From Deltaproteobacteria bacterium (GTDB lineage: Bacteria > Myxococcota_A > UBA796 > SXON01), in assembly GCA_947445035.1 (NCBI GenBank), contig CANFCK010000018.1, positions 31,873 through 95,872 on the forward strand: 64,000 bases of DNA. Reading direction: 5' to 3'. The translations under genes were made by a program, and so were the position numbers. The notes beneath the pieces were generated by a model that was given only the letters and a program-made list of their open reading frames with translations, did no database searches and was not told the origin of the DNA. Positions 61,534 to 64,000 of this stretch are shown piece after piece; positions within the stretch are counted from its first letter, which is position 1, and every line of letters starts with the position of its first letter.

Positions 61534-63848
61534 TGTCCGTGGGCGGGCCACGGGCGCGCCGCGGCGTAGGCAGCGCGCTGGTGCTGCTACTCGCGTTCTT
61601 CGCCATCCCCGTCCCCCGAGTCGAGGCGCCGCTCTCCAGCGTGCTGGTCGACGGCGACGACCACTTGCTCGGAGCGACCGTCGCGAGCGACGAACAGTGG
61701 CGCTTCCCAGGCACTGGCCGCGTGCCGGCGCGGTACGCACGTGCGGTCATCGTCTACGAAGATAAACGATTTCCCTGGCATCCGGGCGTCGATCCGCTTG
61801 CGGTAGGCCGGGCGCTGAAGTTGAACCTCGCCCAAGGCGACGTGGTCAGCGGCGCCAGCACCCTGACGATGCAGGCGGTGCGCATCTCGCGGGGGAATCC
61901 GCCACGCACCCTTTCAGAGAAGTTGTTGGAGTCGCTGCTGGCGTTACGGCTGGAGGCTGCGTGCAGCAAGGACACCATCCTTGCCATGTACGCGCAGAAC
62001 GCCCCATTCGGAGGCAACACCGTTGGACTGGAGGCGGCCGCGTGGCGCTACTTTGGCCGCACCCCCGACGAGCTCTCTTGGGCCGAGGCGGCGACCCTCG
62101 CCGTCCTCCCCAACAGCCCCGCGCTCATCCACCCTGGTCGAAACCGAGACGCCCTGCGTCGTAAACGGGACGCCCTGCTTCACGAGCTGGCGTCCCTCGG
62201 TGACCTCGACGCCATCGGCCTCGAAGCGGCCCTCGCCGAGAGCATCCCCGAGGTGCAGGCGTCCATGCCCCGCATCGCTCCCCACCTCCTCGCACACGCC
62301 GCGGGTACTCGAATCGAGACCACCCTCGACGCCGACCTCCAGGGGCGCGCCGCCGCCGTGATCGAGCGCCACCAGAAGTTGGTCAGCGGCCTGGGCGTGC
62401 AAAACCTCGCGGCGGTGATCGTCGAGCTAGAATCGGGAAAGGTCCTCGCCTACATCGGCAACGTGAAGCCCGGGGAGGTGACGGGCAGTCATGTTGACAT
62501 CGTGACCGCGAAGCGCAGCACCGGCAGCGTGCTGAAGCCCTTTCTGTACGCGCTGATGCTGGGCGAAGGACGCCTGCTTCCCAGGCAGCTCGTCCCGGAC
62601 GTGCCTGCCCGGATCGGCGGCTTCTCGCCACAGAACTTCGACCACGCCTACCAGGGCGCTGTCCCGGCCGCGACCGCCCTGGCCAGAAGTCGCAATGTGC
62701 CCGCCGTTTGGATGCTCCGCGACTACGGCGTGGGGCGCTTCACGGCGGCCCTGCGCACCATGGGGATGACGACGCTGTTCCGCCCGGCCGATCAATATGG
62801 GCTCAGCCTGGTGATCGGCGGCGCCGAGGGCTCCTTGTGGGAGTTGGTCGGCCTGTACCGGGATCTCGGGCTGACCGTGACCCATGCGGACGGGCCGCTG
62901 CCGGGCGTGATGCATTGGCGCGATGTCGCCGACGCCGCCGCGCGGCAGCCGATCCTGGACGCGGGCGCAGCTTCGCTGACCCTCGAGGCCCTTATCGAGG
63001 TGAACCGCCCTGGCGCCGAGGCCGGCTGGCGGCAGTTCCGCGGGGCCGACGCCGTCGCCTGGAAGACAGGGACCAGCCAGGGCTTTCGTGATGCCTGGGC
63101 GATCGGACTGACCCGCACCCACGTGATCGGGGTCTGGGCGGGCAACGCCGACGGCGAGGGCCGCCCCGGGCTCACCGGCTACGAAGTCGCCGCACCCGTG
63201 CTGTTCGATCTGTTCGACCTGCTCCCGAGCGCGGGAGGCGTCTTCCCAACGCCTCGCGCCCAGCTGACCACGCTCGAGGTCTGCAGCGACAGCGGAATGC
63301 TCGCGGGGCCCGACTGCGTCGACACCAAAACACAGTCAGCCCCGCTCGCGGGCGAGCGCGCCGGCCGGTGCTCGCACTGCCAACCCATCCACTGCGATGC
63401 CGGCTGTACCCACCGCGTCACCTCGGCCTGCGCTTCGACCGGCAGCATGGAAACACACTCCTGGTTCGTCCTACCGGCGGCGCAGGAGTGGTACTACGCA
63501 AAGCGTCACCCCGAGTACCGGCCCCTGCCCCCGGTGAGGTACGACTGCCGCAGCGGTGTCGCCTTGAACCCGCCGCTGGCGCTGCTCTCCCCTGCGCCAA
63601 GCGCCGAGGTCTACATCCCCGTCGAAACCAACGGCGAACGAGGCCGCGTCGTTTTCGAAGCAAGCCACCGCAGCATCGGCGCGGAGCTCTACTGGCACCT
63701 CGACGACGCCTTCCTCCAAACGACCACCGCGCCCCATCAGGTCGCCGTCGCCCCCCCCCCCGGCACCCACCGCATCACCATCGTCGATGTTGATGGCTTC
63801 CGCGTCGAACGCCGATTCAGGGTCCTGGACACAGCCAGTCAAAAATGA
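61533..63848 (+). CDS. pbpC: Penicillin-binding protein 1C
   Basis: A 771-residue bifunctional peptidoglycan synthase, the standard partner of alpha-2-macroglobulin. The glycosyltransferase part has YEDKRFPWHPGVDPLAVGRA and GASTLTMQAVRI; the transpeptidase part has Ser332-x2-Lys335 (TGSVLKPF), an SxN motif (SRN in LARSRNVPAVW) and KTG at 511-513 (WKTGTSQGFRDAW). A Cys-rich segment at about 585-640 precedes a C-terminal BiPBP-like domain. An N-terminal membrane helix (GSALVLLLAFFAIPV) anchors it. A run of 11 C at 63751-63761 lies near the end of the gene. It may repair the wall when proteases or lysozyme attack; this is family knowledge. Confidence 0.95.
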   Translation: MSVGGPRARRGVGSALVLLLAFFAIPVPRVEAPLSSVLVDGDDHLLGATVASDEQWRFPGTGRVPARYARAVIVYEDKRFPWHPGVDPLAVGRALKLNLAQGDVVSGASTLTMQAVRISRGNPPRTLSEKLLESLLALRLEAACSKDTILAMYAQNAPFGGNTVGLEAAAWRYFGRTPDELSWAEAATLAVLPNSPALIHPGRNRDALRRKRDALLHELASLGDLDAIGLEAALAESIPEVQASMPRIAPHLLAHAAGTRIETTLDADLQGRAAAVIERHQKLVSGLGVQNLAAVIVELESGKVLAYIGNVKPGEVTGSHVDIVTAKRSTGSVLKPFLYALMLGEGRLLPRQLVPDVPARIGGFSPQNFDHAYQGAVPAATALARSRNVPAVWMLRDYGVGRFTAALRTMGMTTLFRPADQYGLSLVIGGAEGSLWELVGLYRDLGLTVTHADGPLPGVMHWRDVADAAARQPILDAGAASLTLEALIEVNRPGAEAGWRQFRGADAVAWKTGTSQGFRDAWAIGLTRTHVIGVWAGNADGEGRPGLTGYEVAAPVLFDLFDLLPSAGGVFPTPRAQLTTLEVCSDSGMLAGPDCVDTKTQSAPLAGERAGRCSHCQPIHCDAGCTHRVTSACASTGSMETHSWFVLPAAQEWYYAKRHPEYRPLPPVRYDCRSGVALNPPLALLSPAPSAEVYIPVETNGERGRVVFEASHRSIGAELYWHLDDAFLQTTTAPHQVAVAPPPGTHRITIVDVDGFRVERRFRVLDTASQK

Positions 63849-63851
63849 AAG

Positions 63852-63882
63852 TGCCCCCGGAGTCGGAAGACTCACGGGGGCA
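63852..63882 (-). terminator. Rho-independent terminator of the rRNA operon
   Basis: On the minus strand a 13-base stem (TGCCCCCG, then GAGTC, with one bulged base) with a four-base loop is followed by CTTTCATTTTT, an intrinsic terminator directly after the 5S gene. It also lies at the 3' end of the convergent pbpC gene, but the plus strand lacks a T-run after the stem. Confidence 0.8.
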
Positions 63883-63891
63883 GTAAGGGAA

Positions 63892-64000
<109 letters not shown>

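Overview
The window is GC-rich, densely packed bacterial DNA with many start/stop-overlapping genes. It reads as the chromosome of a flagellated, aerobic, diderm bacterium, most likely a myxobacterium or a related deltaproteobacterial lineage. The pointers are a MYXO-CTERM-like anchor (29525-30700), lipoproteins with Asp/Thr/Gly-rich spacers (32386-33639), a caspase-like protein, type IV pilus retraction ATPases, and a sigma-54 promoter driving an apparent small RNA. No phage, insertion sequence, CRISPR array or tRNA was recognised. An rRNA operon is cut by the right edge: its 5S gene and terminator lie on the minus strand.

Layout. 1-2161 (minus): flagellar hook-junction genes, flgJ fused to an M23 peptidase, flgM, a flgN-like gene and flgK (cut off). 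2171-12117 (minus): a moxR-DUF58-bat (aerotolerance) operon, moxR to batE, followed by a lipoprotein and a B12-binding radical SAM enzyme. 12183-15192 (minus): dnaK-dnaJ. 15193-15710: a noncoding region holding a sigma-54 promoter, a probable ~115-nt structured RNA with its terminator, a sigma-70-type promoter and a leader hairpin over the groES ribosome binding site. 15711-19346 (plus): groES, groEL, lnt. 19364-21986 (plus): an ECF sigma factor, a membrane anti-sigma-like protein and a caspase-like protein in overlapping frames.

22083-33639 is a mixed stretch of envelope and housekeeping genes: surface lipoproteins, a Lon-like protease, a pseudouridine synthase, tatA, an M32 carboxypeptidase and a CotH-like lipoprotein. 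33636-41037 holds a CobW GTPase, a lipoprotein, and a plus-strand cassette of two secreted phosphodiesterases, a small ribbon-helix-helix-like protein, a membrane protein and a sulfotransferase-like protein. 41047-46362: a malic enzyme, a HypA-like protein and an ExbB/ExbD pair. 46426-52843 (minus): a complete aa3-type cytochrome c oxidase operon with SURF1, two cytochrome c lipoproteins and two very small membrane proteins. 52840-55893 (minus): a membrane protein and a tandem PilT-PilT fusion. 56017-63848 (plus): a bacterial alpha-2-macroglobulin coupled to penicillin-binding protein 1C.

Functionally the window links protein quality control (DnaKJ, GroESL, Lon-like), envelope biogenesis and defence (Lnt, TatA, PbpC/A2M, ExbBD), motility (flagellum and pili) and aerobic respiration. 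The strongest candidates for undescribed biology are the sigma-54-driven RNA between dnaK and groES, the ECF/anti-sigma/caspase operon, and the phosphodiesterase-sulfotransferase cassette. Several genes also carry a -10-like hexamer 6-8 nt before the start codon and no Shine-Dalgarno, which suggests leaderless mRNAs.
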